From Candidatus Alcyoniella australis (lineage in GTDB: Bacteria > Lernaellota > Lernaellaia > JAVCCG01 > Alcyoniellaceae): DNA of 42,321 nucleotides. The stretch is from assembly GCA_030765605.1 (NCBI GenBank), contig JAVCCG010000021.1, positions 1 through 42,321 of the forward strand, given 5' to 3'. The number at the start of each line of letters is the position of its first letter. Within the stretch, counting starts at the first letter, position 1. Under the pieces are notes generated by a model. That model saw nothing but the letters and a program-made list of their open reading frames with translations. It did not search any database and was not told the origin of the DNA. This document shows positions 29,293 through 37,619 of this stretch, in pieces. A program made the translations under genes and the position numbers.

Positions 29293-30441
29293 CTAATACA
29301 GATTATCGTTAAAGAACTCGATCAATGTCTGCGGATCCAGAAATGAATAATCACGCTTTAAAACGGGAATCTCAACTGTAGATAAATCATTGACAAGTGA
29401 TCCGTAGGGCCACAACGACGGCACGGTAGAATCGAGCAATGGCGGTGAGAGTGAGCAATAATTATCAAACCAATCCACTACAGCAGCACCGAAAAAATCA
29501 TCTATCCGAACTGTAAGATTAACTGAAGCGCAGCCGCCGGAGTGTGAAAAAATTCCAAGCCGATCGCTATCGACTGCTCCATATCGCCAGTCAAGATATT
29601 GAAGGTATTTCAACATTAGCCTAGTCTCGAGGTATCTTAACCCTTGGAACGTAAATCCCTCAACCAGCAAAGTTTCTGTTACTAAATGCTCATCTGTTAG
29701 GTTGCCACAGAAAGCTCTCGAATAGGGGATAATGACGGCATAACCGGCCAAAGGAAGTTGATAGTAATTTCTCCGGTCATAAAAATCACGGGCAGATTCA
29801 CCGTGACCGTGACGTGCAATAACAACGGGGTAGGATTCAACATCGGTGGGAAAGGCGAAAACAGCTTTGAACTCACCAATCCATTCATCGTTGAACAACA
29901 ACTCCTGCTCGATATACCCGTCTTCGACATGCTCGTCAATGATTGTCACATATAGTCGTCTATCATTAATTCCATCAATCATGAAAGAGGCGTTGATCTC
30001 AGAAAGTATTATGTTCTTCAGTACATTCGGATCTAACGCGGTCTGGACCGGATCTACTGCTCCACTTGCGATGAGATCAATTAATTCGTAAAGCTCCTCA
30101 ATACCACCCGGCAATGGATCACGATGATTTTGAATCTGCTCTACGTCCAGTTCGGGAAAATTTAGATAATCATCCACACAACTGCATCCTTGACGGTCTC
30201 CCTGGGCAGCACAGCTCCAATCACCACCAATATCTGTTCCTAAATCACATATAGTATATGGATTGTCGCAGTCGACATCGTCATCATCATTGTCGGTATC
30301 ATCATCGCCTAAGTTGTCATCCGCATCGCCTAGTCGCACCTCGTCGGAGTCGCTATCGCAACCAACGAAAGTAGTTAATATTAATATGATTACAAACAAG
30401 CCCTGCAAGATGGGAACTCTGCGAAATCCTTGGTAATGCAT
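29293..30441 (-). CDS. Asp-rich lipoprotein with alpha/beta-hydrolase domain
   Basis: The protein has 382 residues from the ATG at 30441, with GTGAGG 7 bases upstream. The signal peptide ends in the lipobox TFVGC, followed by an acidic stretch of about 35 residues (DSDSDE, then runs of Asp). Four Cys residues follow in a short region that may be disulfide bonded. RHGHGES and the nucleophile elbow GIFSHSGGCAS mark an alpha/beta hydrolase; the catalytic acid and His are not certain. It differs from the 3737/5157 pair in sequence but shares the plan. Codon use is much more AT-rich than the upstream genes, suggesting transfer. A promoter with a palindromic spacer precedes it. Confidence 0.8.
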   Translation of the reverse strand: MHYQGFRRVPILQGLFVIILILTTFVGCDSDSDEVRLGDADDNLGDDDTDNDDDDVDCDNPYTICDLGTDIGGDWSCAAQGDRQGCSCVDDYLNFPELDVEQIQNHRDPLPGGIEELYELIDLIASGAVDPVQTALDPNVLKNIILSEINASFMIDGINDRRLYVTIIDEHVEDGYIEQELLFNDEWIGEFKAVFAFPTDVESYPVVIARHGHGESARDFYDRRNYYQLPLAGYAVIIPYSRAFCGNLTDEHLVTETLLVEGFTFQGLRYLETRLMLKYLQYLDWRYGAVDSDRLGIFSHSGGCASVNLTVRIDDFFGAAVVDWFDNYCSLSPPLLDSTVPSLWPYGSLVNDLSTVEIPVLKRDYSFLDPQTLIEFFNDNLY

Positions 30442-30476
30442 ACTGAGGCCTCACATACATGACTTCATTTACGAAA

Positions 30477-30505
30477 ACCATACATATATACTTCGTATGT
30501 GTGGA
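30477..30505 (-). promoter_or_regulatory. Promoter with palindromic spacer, upstream of the 29293-30441 lipoprotein
   Basis: On the minus strand TCCACA (30500-30505), 17 bases and TATGGT (30477-30482). The spacer contains CATACGAAGTATATATG, nearly matching the spacer of the promoter at 31669-31697. Confidence 0.55.
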
Positions 30506-30543
30506 AATTACAACGGCCAACAGGATAAAGTTTCGAGGATTAA

Positions 30544-30585
30544 TCAGCCGATCAGCTCGTGGATATCACAATCTAGGGCTTGGGC
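30544..30585 (-). pseudogene. XRE-type regulator C-terminal scrap, copy 1
   Basis: The minus strand reads AQALDCDIHELIG then a stop, the usual end of an XRE/HTH_3 repressor. It matches 31733-31774 at 39 of 42 bases, and all three changes are silent in this frame. No helix-turn-helix remains upstream. Confidence 0.5.
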
Positions 30586-30590
30586 TCGCA

Positions 30591-31628
30591 TCACGGACAG
30601 GTTCCGTGATGGGGATCAGGGCCGCCGTAGTAAGCTCCGTCGAGGTACTCGTTGCCAACACCGCCCACACAGAAGATCGATCCCACATCAGACCTGTCTT
30701 TAAACATGCCGACGTGTAGTTCATTGCCATAAAATTCATTGCCACTCGACTTGGCATCGAGTATCTCCACGGAATTCTGGGAATTTTTATTAAGTACGAT
30801 TCTATTGCCCCGAAAAATGTTATGCGATGAGCCGTAAAAGTGGCTGCCGTCCTTGTTGCCCAGGTTCATCTCGTTGTTTTGAATGATGTTATTGTCGGAT
30901 TTACTTATCCAGATAGCGTTGCAGCCGCTCTCGTTCCGCGTGTAGACGGAGTTAATCTCGATCAGATTGCGGGCACCACCAAACAGCATCAGGTTGGATT
31001 CCATGACATCCGCATTCTCGTTTGATGAAGAAATTCTCCGCACCACCGAATCAAAGCAGGACCTGCATGCGATGCCGGTATTGAACGAATTCTTGGCGAC
31101 AATATCCTCGATCACGATCCTGTGGTTCTCCAGACCGTCCTGCGAGGGTGTGACCTGAAGGTGCATATTGCGCGATCCCTTAATCGTCATCTGGTGGAGC
31201 AGGATGTCGCTGAAATGACCATAACATTCAACGCTGTTGTAATAATCCAGAATAGTGAATCCGCCGACCGTTACGTCGTGAAGTCGGCCCGCCAGCTTGA
31301 TCGCCACCCCCCTGCCGTTCCCCTGGAGGGTAACGCCCTCGCCGATCAGGGTGACGCCCGAGGCGGCGATGATAATCACACCGTTTTCCTCCGGATCGGG
31401 GATTCTATAGGCGTTGGGACAGATGACCGTGTCCGACGTAATGCGCATATCATTATATGGAATTACACAATTAACAGCGTTGCCATCGTCTCTGCCTGCG
31501 TCATCGTGCGCATCGCCTGGTCCGTGGTTCCCGGAGCCTTTGTCGCAACCGACACAACATGACGCTGCCACGATGATTACAAGCCAAAATCGCCATCCAG
31601 AGGCTTCCGGAAATGCCCTTGACAACAC
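30591..31628 (-). CDS. Lipoprotein with right-handed parallel beta-helix domain
   Basis: The protein has 345 residues. The start is a GTG at 31628, or the TTG three bases later, which fits GGAGG better. The signal peptide ends in the lipobox CVGC, then a short acidic/Gly linker. From about residue 85 there are repeating coils of 20-25 residues with buried Ile/Val and Asn ladders (GVTLIGEGVTLQGNGRGVAI, NNIIQNNEM, NIFRGNRIVLN), the pattern of pectate-lyase-like beta-helices. Catalytic residues are not identifiable, so it may bind or cleave a polysaccharide. It is flanked on both sides by the 42-base XRE scrap as direct repeats. Confidence 0.8.
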   Translation of the reverse strand: MLSRAFPEASGWRFWLVIIVAASCCVGCDKGSGNHGPGDAHDDAGRDDGNAVNCVIPYNDMRITSDTVICPNAYRIPDPEENGVIIIAASGVTLIGEGVTLQGNGRGVAIKLAGRLHDVTVGGFTILDYYNSVECYGHFSDILLHQMTIKGSRNMHLQVTPSQDGLENHRIVIEDIVAKNSFNTGIACRSCFDSVVRRISSSNENADVMESNLMLFGGARNLIEINSVYTRNESGCNAIWISKSDNNIIQNNEMNLGNKDGSHFYGSSHNIFRGNRIVLNKNSQNSVEILDAKSSGNEFYGNELHVGMFKDRSDVGSIFCVGGVGNEYLDGAYYGGPDPHHGTCP

Positions 31629-31668
31629 CGACCTCCCCTAACTTGGATCATTGCCGTAAATTGTAATA

Positions 31669-31697
31669 ACTATAAATATATACGACGTATATGTAAA
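31669..31697 (-). promoter_or_regulatory. Promoter with palindromic spacer, upstream of the beta-helix lipoprotein
   Basis: On the minus strand TTTACA (31692-31697), 17 bases and TATAGT (31669-31674). The spacer holds ATATACG-T-CGTATAT, a perfect 7-base inverted repeat around one base. It aligns at 18 of 22 positions with the site at 30477-30505. Confidence 0.65.
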
Positions 31698-31732
31698 GAT
31701 TATTAAAGTCGACAGGTAGTATCGGGTACAGG

Positions 31733-31774
31733 TCAGCCGATCAGCTCGTGGATATCGCAGTCCAGGGCTTGGGC
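31733..31774 (-). pseudogene. XRE-type regulator C-terminal scrap, copy 2
   Basis: The minus strand reads SAQALDCDIHELIG then a stop; see the copy at 30544-30585. Only about 20 codons are open, so it is a remnant. With the promoter it makes up the 190 bases between the beta-helix gene and doc. Confidence 0.5.
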
Positions 31775-31820
31775 CGAATGTCTCGATAAGAGCCCTTCGC
31801 TGAGAAAAAAATAGAGGCGC

Positions 31821-32207
31821 TTACTGCCGGGAATGGGTGCGGAAGAACTCGGCCAGGGTCGGCTTGTCCATCTGGCCCTCTGCCGTCGCCAGGGTCAGGC
31901 GCTCGTACTCGGATTCCTCGGCAGAAACCTGGACCCCATTGATCTCGAGAAAAACCAGCGCGCACAGCAGCCCGGTACGCTTGTTGCCGTCCACGAAGGG
32001 ATGGTTGCGGACAATGTGAAAGAGATAGGCCGCTGCCATCTCGAAGATGTCCGCGTGCAAGAAGGCGCTTTCAAAGACCGCCTGTGGCTGGGCCAGCGCG
32101 GACTCCAGCAACCCGCGATCCCGCAGGCCTGTGGAGCCGCCGAAGCGCGAGAGCTGGAGGGTATGGATCTCCAGCGCGTCCTCCAGGTCAAGAAACTCCG
32201 GGTTCAT
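31821..32207 (-). CDS. doc: Doc-type toxin (Fic fold)
   Basis: The protein has 128 residues, the normal length for Doc. HPFVDGNKRTG is the Fic/Doc active site with the Lys that marks Doc kinases, which phosphorylate EF-Tu and block translation. Upstream LRDRGLLESALAQPQAVFE and ADIFEMAAAYLFHIVRNHPF are typical. The ATG overlaps the antitoxin stop as ATGA. EF-Tu is the known target of Doc in phage P1; the same target here is inference. Confidence 0.93.
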   Translation of the reverse strand: MNPEFLDLEDALEIHTLQLSRFGGSTGLRDRGLLESALAQPQAVFESAFLHADIFEMAAAYLFHIVRNHPFVDGNKRTGLLCALVFLEINGVQVSAEESEYERLTLATAEGQMDKPTLAEFFRTHSRQ

Positions 32208-32431
32208 TTAGCGAGGTTGCGAAGCGTCTGCTCGTGGGTCTTCATCATCCGCTTGGTCGCCTTGCGGACGCGCGATTTGTGGTCATTCCCGCGCGCCGGC
32301 CGCACGTGAAGCCCCTCGCCGTCCGTTGTGATCTCAAGGGGCGTGTCCGGTTCGATCTTGAGCAGATCGAGGATCGGCCGGTCGATCACCAACGCGAGAC
32401 TGTTGCCGTGCCTGATCAGGGTCTTGACCAT
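32204..32431 (-). CDS. AbrB/MazE-type antitoxin partner of Doc
   Basis: The protein has 75 residues from the ATG at 32431, with AAAGGAG upstream. Residues 1-48 form a swapped-hairpin AbrB DNA-binding domain (RHGNSLALVIDRPILDLLKI, then LEITTDGEGLHVRP). The basic C-terminal tail (KATKRMMKTHEQTLRNLAK) is the expected toxin-wrapping segment. Doc is more often paired with Phd; AbrB-type partners are also known. Autorepression through the inverted repeat at 32449-32478 is likely. Confidence 0.9.
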   Translation of the reverse strand: MVKTLIRHGNSLALVIDRPILDLLKIEPDTPLEITTDGEGLHVRPARGNDHKSRVRKATKRMMKTHEQTLRNLAK

Positions 32432-32448
32432 GTTTCACCCTCTCCTTT

Positions 32449-32496
32449 GGTACAACACCATGTTTACATTGTTGCACCATCGACCACTGAGGTCAA
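32449..32496 (-). promoter_or_regulatory. Promoter and operator of the AbrB-Doc module
   Basis: On the minus strand TTGACC (32491-32496), 17 bases, AACAAT (32468-32473). The arms GGTACAACA (32449-32457) and TGTTGCACC (32470-32478) form an inverted repeat matching at 8 of 9 positions that overlaps the -10 box, where an autorepressor would sit. Confidence 0.65.
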
Positions 32497-32597
32497 GAGT
32501 CGGAACAAGCAGGATGAATTACAATTTAATTAAATATTGGCGGGGGTTCAGGAGTCAATTTGTGTGATTCACCGGCCCCGAAAATCCCTCCTCCGCA

Positions 32598-33131
32598 TTA
32601 AGGTTCTTTAAGTCCGGCCATCCCCATGATGCCGATGGCCACGGGAAGGGAAAGCAAGTAGGTCAGAAGTGTTGTCGGACGCCACTTGGTGTCGACTTGG
32701 CCCTGTCGATAAGCGAAAACCGTGTTCGAGCACAGGTTGCCGAAGTAGACGGCGCAGATCTGAGCCTCGATGGCAGCGGTTCGTTGGGAACCGTATTTGT
32801 CCAGCATTCTGTTCCTGGCGCCCGATGTCACCTGGCCGTCGCAGTCGGACCAGTGCTGGGCGTAGAGCACGACCGTAGCGTCTTCGGGGTCCAGATCCTC
32901 GAACTCCGTGGCCAGCAGCGCGCGCACCTCCTCTTCGGCCAAGCCCTTTTCCAAGGCCGTCTTGGTGTGCAGCCAGCTACAGTAGCGGCAATTGTTCACG
33001 CCGCTGACGGCCAGACAGATCTTCTCGTTTAGCTGTTTCGAGATCTTTTGGTCCGCAGGCAGCAGGCTCATCCCCATCATCTGCTTCATGGTTCGAGCCA
33101 GCAGAGAACAGAACTGCCCCGGACCTTGCAA
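32598..33131 (-). CDS. AhpD-like carboxymuconolactone-decarboxylase-family protein
   Basis: The annotated part has 177 residues. AVSGVNNCRYCSWLHTKTA contains the CxxCxxxH redox site of AhpD-like alkylhydroperoxidases, with the expected helical surroundings (EKGLAEEEVRALL). The last 25 residues are hydrophobic (LTYLLSLPVAIGIMGMAGL) and may anchor it to the membrane. Start: the frame is open back to 33177. A perfect GAGGAGG lies six bases before an ATA at 33152, but the first standard start codon is the TTG at 33131 with no ribosome site; ATG at 33089 would cut conserved-looking residues. Translation may begin at 33152. Confidence 0.8.
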   Translation of the reverse strand: MQGPGQFCSLLARTMKQMMGMSLLPADQKISKQLNEKICLAVSGVNNCRYCSWLHTKTALEKGLAEEEVRALLATEFEDLDPEDATVVLYAQHWSDCDGQVTSGARNRMLDKYGSQRTAAIEAQICAVYFGNLCSNTVFAYRQGQVDTKWRPTTLLTYLLSLPVAIGIMGMAGLKEP

Positions 33132-33202
33132 ACTCTTGAGTGTCGCTTCTATGTCGCACCTCCTCGTGCCAGATTTTCACCCGTGTCATATTCTCATAAT
33201 CG

Positions 33203-33312
33203 CCCTGATCGACATAGCCCGCTGGCAATCTGGAAATCAACGAACTCTAAGCCGCATTCCACCATTCGTATCGATGGTGCAGGCCGCCGACTCTCGACAG
33301 GGCGATAACCAG
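33203..33312 (-). mobile_element. Transposase 3'-end relic with downstream flank (copy 1)
   Basis: One minus-strand frame reads VIALSRVGGLHHRYEWWNAA then TAG at 33247-33249, the C-terminal end typical of rve-type integrase-like transposases. The same frame and the next 40 bases down to CGATCAGGG recur at 42182-42287. Only the tail remains. Confidence 0.65.
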
Positions 33313-33319
33313 AGCGGAG

Positions 33320-33563
33320 TCCGTAGGTCGCGTGGAGCAATTGCCTTGCGGTGCTCAACGAAAGCCCTCGCGCACGCAACCTGGATCGCGCTCTGCAGCT
33401 CTCGCACGTTTCCGGGCCAGGTGTAGCGTCGAAGCATGTACGCAGCCGCAGGCTGAATCCCCGTTACCATGACTTCTCCCACGTCGCACTCCCCGATAAA
33501 CGCCCTCGCCAGCATCGCGATATTGCTCGGCGTGATCCATCCGCCCTCTTCAAGACGCGACAA
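33320..33563 (-). pseudogene. Sigma-54-dependent activator, fragment of AAA+ domain
   Basis: The minus strand reads NIAMLARAFIGE, then IQPAAAYMLRRYTWPGNVRE, LQSAIQVACARAF and IAPRDL, the C-terminal lid of sigma-54 activator ATPases including the WPGNVREL motif. Walker A, GAFTGA and the DNA-binding helix-turn-helix are absent. It runs straight into the transposase relic, so it was truncated by that insertion or a later deletion. Confidence 0.75.
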
Positions 33564-33614
33564 GGAAAAAAGAGGCCGAGATATCGCTGGATTACGTGTT
33601 TTCGGCTATTTCGA

Positions 33615-33643
33615 TTGACAAAAGATCCAAGGGGCTGTATACT
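33615..33643 (+). promoter_or_regulatory. Strong sigma-70-type promoter before the repeat protein
   Basis: TTGACA (33615-33620), exactly 17 bases, then TATACT (33638-33643). Transcription would start near 33650, giving a leader of about 120 bases to the ATG at 33770. Confidence 0.75.
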
Positions 33644-33769
33644 TCAGTCATCACGAATAATAATCAAAACCACTCGGTGCTATCGGACTGATCTTTATTA
33701 TAAATGGAACCTGAAATTCCCCGTTTCAGCGGTTGATATGGGGAATGCTGGTTATATATGGAGGACGTC

Positions 33770-34489
33770 ATGAAAAGAAAGATAGTACGGTCAAAGAGAC
33801 GTTTGCTACAGAAATCCGCTGTTCAATATTTGTATCTTCCAATGTTCGCATTAATAGCCACGATACTGTTTTATCCTTTACAAGCCATTGGATCGGGTAA
33901 GCTGGTATTTGAATGGCTTGGTGGCGATTGTTGGGATATATACCGCGGCAGCCAATTCGTTGACTATAATTGCGGAAAAGACCAACAAGAGTTGCAGGCT
34001 GGTATTTACACGATCAAGCCAAAGCACCACCCATATTTCACGCCATTTACTGTAACGATAAGGGATGGTCAAACTTCAACGGTAAGCTTCGGCGGCGTTT
34101 TCGTTTACAATTGGGCTGGTGGAGATTGTTGGGATATATACCGTGGCAGCCAATTCGTTGACTATGATTGTGGTAAGGGCAAACAAGCGCTGGAGGCAGG
34201 TATTTACACGATCAAGCCAAAGCACCACCCATATTTCACGCCATTTACTGTAACGATAAGGGATGGGTACGAAAACACAGTAACGAAAGGTGGTGTTTTG
34301 GAATTCAATTGGGCTGGCCGCGATTGTTGGGATATATACCGCGGCGACCAATTCATCGACTATGATTGTGGAAAAGGCAAACAAGCACTGGAACCTGGAT
34401 GTTACACGATCAAGCCGAAGCATGATCCGGTATTCAGTCCGTTTAATGTAACCATTATCGAAGGGCAAACTACCACAGTTTCAAGATAG
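33770..34489 (+). CDS. Secreted protein of three Cys-containing tandem repeats
   Basis: The protein has 239 residues from the ATG at 33770, with GGAGG five bases upstream (the ATG at 33758 overlaps that site). A basic start and one hydrophobic segment (YLPMFALIATILFYPLQAIG) act as signal peptide or anchor. Three repeats of about 62 residues follow, each with W(x)GxDCWDIYRGxQF, DYxCGK, LxxGxYTIKPKHxPxFxPF and VTIxxGxxxTV. Two Cys per repeat could pair. The beta pattern ending in GxYTI...VTIxxG resembles PEGA-like surface repeats, but no family is recognised. Repeats 1 and 2 are nearly identical at DNA level, so they are a recent duplication. AT-rich compared with the surrounding genome. Confidence 0.85.
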   Translation: MKRKIVRSKRRLLQKSAVQYLYLPMFALIATILFYPLQAIGSGKLVFEWLGGDCWDIYRGSQFVDYNCGKDQQELQAGIYTIKPKHHPYFTPFTVTIRDGQTSTVSFGGVFVYNWAGGDCWDIYRGSQFVDYDCGKGKQALEAGIYTIKPKHHPYFTPFTVTIRDGYENTVTKGGVLEFNWAGRDCWDIYRGDQFIDYDCGKGKQALEPGCYTIKPKHDPVFSPFNVTIIEGQTTTVSR

Positions 34490-34558
34490 CATTTTCACAT
34501 CGCTTATTAATCTACTGATGAATGGCATTACAAAGATAATAACCTGAGGAGGAAAATC

Positions 34559-35287
34559 ATGATGAGACGACTTTCGTTTATAGCAGTATTAACGCTGGTT
34601 CTATTCATCGGTTTAGGGGTCTCGTACTCAGATTCGCTTAGTAGTTTCAGTGGAACTTGGGTTGATAATGATAATCTTACTTTTAAAATAGTTGTCGATG
34701 ATAATACCATAACGGTGCAGTGTGTTGAAGAACCTGTTTTAATCGACAAGTACCAATACGATGGCACAACATTACATTTTCGAGTAGGAACGGTTTTTAA
34801 CTATTCTCTGAGGCTCAAAGACGAAAATACTTTAGTTGGCTGGCATCAACTTGAAGGATTCGCTGCGAAAGATACTACATGGCAACGTGTTCAAGAACAG
34901 TCTATAGTCGAAGAGGGACTAAAGAATTGGCAACCCATTGTTACCGCTGTACCAATGATGGAAATCTGTATCAGAGATCATGAGTGTGAGGACGGTGATA
35001 TTCTATCTGTTTATGTTAACGGTGCGCATGTGATGAAAGAAGAGCTGTTCAACACATACTCATGCGAGCGCGTTCGCGTGGTTTCAGGCATTAATTATAT
35101 AAAAGTAGTTGCAGTAAATGGGACAGGTTATAAAGGAAATTGCGATCACAGTGACTGTAATACAGGTGAGATTAGAGTTTCTGCAATAACATCAGATGGC
35201 AGCACATCCCAGAGCCAGAGACAGAGTTGGAAACTGAGAAGTAGTAGTGGCAGCAGTTCGACGATCCAGGTATCAATTAGACCATGA
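34559..35287 (+). CDS. Secreted protein, unknown function
   Basis: The protein has 242 residues. ATG at 34559 or 34562, with GAGGAGG six bases upstream. A signal peptide (LSFIAVLTLVLFIGLGVSYS) is followed by a small beta-rich domain (GTWVDNDNLTFKIVVDDNTI ... TTWQRV) resembling lipocalin-like or META-like folds. A second beta-rich domain has five Cys residues (CIRDHECEDGD, SCERV, NCDHSDCN), and the tail is rich in Ser. Lies 69 bases after the repeat protein in the same AT-rich block and is probably co-transcribed. No family recognised. Confidence 0.78.
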   Translation: MMRRLSFIAVLTLVLFIGLGVSYSDSLSSFSGTWVDNDNLTFKIVVDDNTITVQCVEEPVLIDKYQYDGTTLHFRVGTVFNYSLRLKDENTLVGWHQLEGFAAKDTTWQRVQEQSIVEEGLKNWQPIVTAVPMMEICIRDHECEDGDILSVYVNGAHVMKEELFNTYSCERVRVVSGINYIKVVAVNGTGYKGNCDHSDCNTGEIRVSAITSDGSTSQSQRQSWKLRSSSGSSSTIQVSIRP

Positions 35288-35315
35288 TATATCTAGACCA
35301 TGATATATCATTTTT
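35286..35315 (+). terminator. AT-rich hairpin overlapping the stop codon
   Basis: GATATATC (35286-35293) pairs with GATATATC (35302-35309) around an eight-base loop, then A and five T residues. It overlaps the stop codon of the secreted-protein gene. Confidence 0.6.
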
Positions 35316-35848
35316 AACATTCGGAGGTTACACAAGAGACATGCTTTCAGAACCGTTGAAATATAATTTATTGGTTTAATGACACAGAAATTTGATTTGG
35401 AGGGTGTACGTCGTGGGAGCTAGGGAGAAAGAAAACGATCAATGAGTAGGTGAGTCATGGAAGATGGAAAGATTGAGAAACCGCTAGAAGAGGTACGACC
35501 AGCCAAAAAGAGGGGGTCAAATTTCGGGAAACAATTGGCGTCGTCCATGTAACTGATTGAATATAAAGGCGAACCACGATTCATCCATCCATGTTTCGTC
35601 CATGCGCGTCCATTAAAGCGCAATAAAAACAGCATGTTATCCATGAGCGTCCATGCGGTGCCGATCGACCGTGATTGGCGGTTCAAATCCACCGTATCTC
35701 TATGACATTGCTGCCAATTCTTTTTATAAACACCGTACCAAGCCGCGATCTTCATCCATGCGTGCGTCCATGAGTGCATACGGTTTTTTGCGCGGGAGCG
35801 TTTTCGCGCGTTTTTCCGGCGGAAGTTTTTTTCCGAAACGCTTCCACC
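35316..35848. other. Gene-free stretch with scattered GTCCATG repeats
   Basis: No convincing coding frame. GTCCATG or ATCCATG occurs several times between 35578 and 35775, often followed by CGTCCAT. At 35676-35696 the plus strand has GGCGG-TTCAAAT-CCACC, like a tRNA T-arm, but no other tRNA arm fits around it. A GC hairpin CCGGCGGAAG/CTTCC sits just before the 75-bp repeat at 35849. Confidence 0.4.
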
Positions 35849-35924
35849 TGTGGCTCGCCAAAATTAGATCACGGGTGATTTCGACCTTTGGTTCGGGTCA
35901 TCGCTCATCCGTAGTAGCGGGTCA
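35849..35924 (-). repeat. 75-bp dispersed repeat, copy 1
   Basis: Starts TGTGGCTCGCCAAAA and ends TCCGTAGTAGCGGGTC on the plus strand. Nearly the same sequence occurs at 37290-37365 and 42040-42115. This copy stands alone, 70 bases before the beta-propeller lipoprotein. Orientation given as minus because neighbouring transposase remains read that way. Confidence 0.8.
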
Positions 35925-35994
35925 CGCCTAATTCCCGCGTTGCATGGATGAATGCCTTTTGTTACGGTAATTTGGAAAGACATTGGAGAAATCA

Positions 35995-37245
<1,251 letters not shown>

Positions 37246-37289
37246 TCAGGGTCGTACTCCAATGAGCCTTTCCGCGGTGGCTTGAAGCC

Positions 37290-37365
37290 TGTGGCTCGCC
37301 AAAAATAGATCACGGGTGATTTCAACCTTTGGTTCGGGTCATCGCCCATCCGTAACAGCGGATCG
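37290..37365 (-). repeat. 75-bp dispersed repeat, copy 2
   Basis: Starts TGTGGCTCGCCAAAA 44 bases after the beta-propeller stop. On the minus strand it is read as the tail of a transposase scrap (IRCYGWAMTRTKG then stop). Confidence 0.8.
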
Positions 37366-37430
37366 CCATCGGCAGCAGCCTCATGGCGTGGCGCTCGTTG
37401 AAGACTATGACGTGATCTAGTAATTCGTTG
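37366..37430 (-). pseudogene. Transposase scrap (rve-type integrase core)
   Basis: The minus strand reads LDHVIVFNERHAMRLL, matching the conserved segment of DDE integrase-like transposases near the catalytic Glu. Upstream frames are broken. The 37431-37569 stretch before the sigma promoter holds nothing recognisable. Confidence 0.6.
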
Positions 37431-37569
37431 ATTTCATTAATGGTCGAGTTTTGGCGAGGGACAGGGCTTATTGGAGTTCTGACAGCCGAGATAGGGATTT
37501 CACGCTTAATGGCGTTTATCGGCAGCGCATAGTCTTCATCACGTAATCGGTTTCACTTTAAGAATATAA

Positions 37570-37597
37570 TAACGCTCCCGGGTCGCCGCTGGTCATA
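37570..37597 (+). promoter_or_regulatory. Putative ECF promoter of the sigma-factor operon
   Basis: TAACGCTC (37570-37577), 13 bases, GGTCATA (37591-37597), 22 bases before the ATG. The same two blocks at the same spacing precede the DUF1566 operon at 39102-39129. An AAC-type -35 with GTC at -10 is a common ECF promoter form. Confidence 0.7.
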
Positions 37598-37619
37598 GTA
37601 TTAGGCACCTTGAGGTTAC

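Noticed and set aside
35676-35700. tRNA gene or tRNA-derived attachment site at GGTTCAAATCC
   Set aside because: Only a T-arm-like piece with one mismatched pair is present; no acceptor, anticodon or D arm can be built around it.
35420-35779. Minus-strand frame of about 119 residues in the gap before the beta-propeller gene
   Set aside because: It is made of repeated GTCCATG DNA, lacks a ribosome site and shows no protein family pattern.
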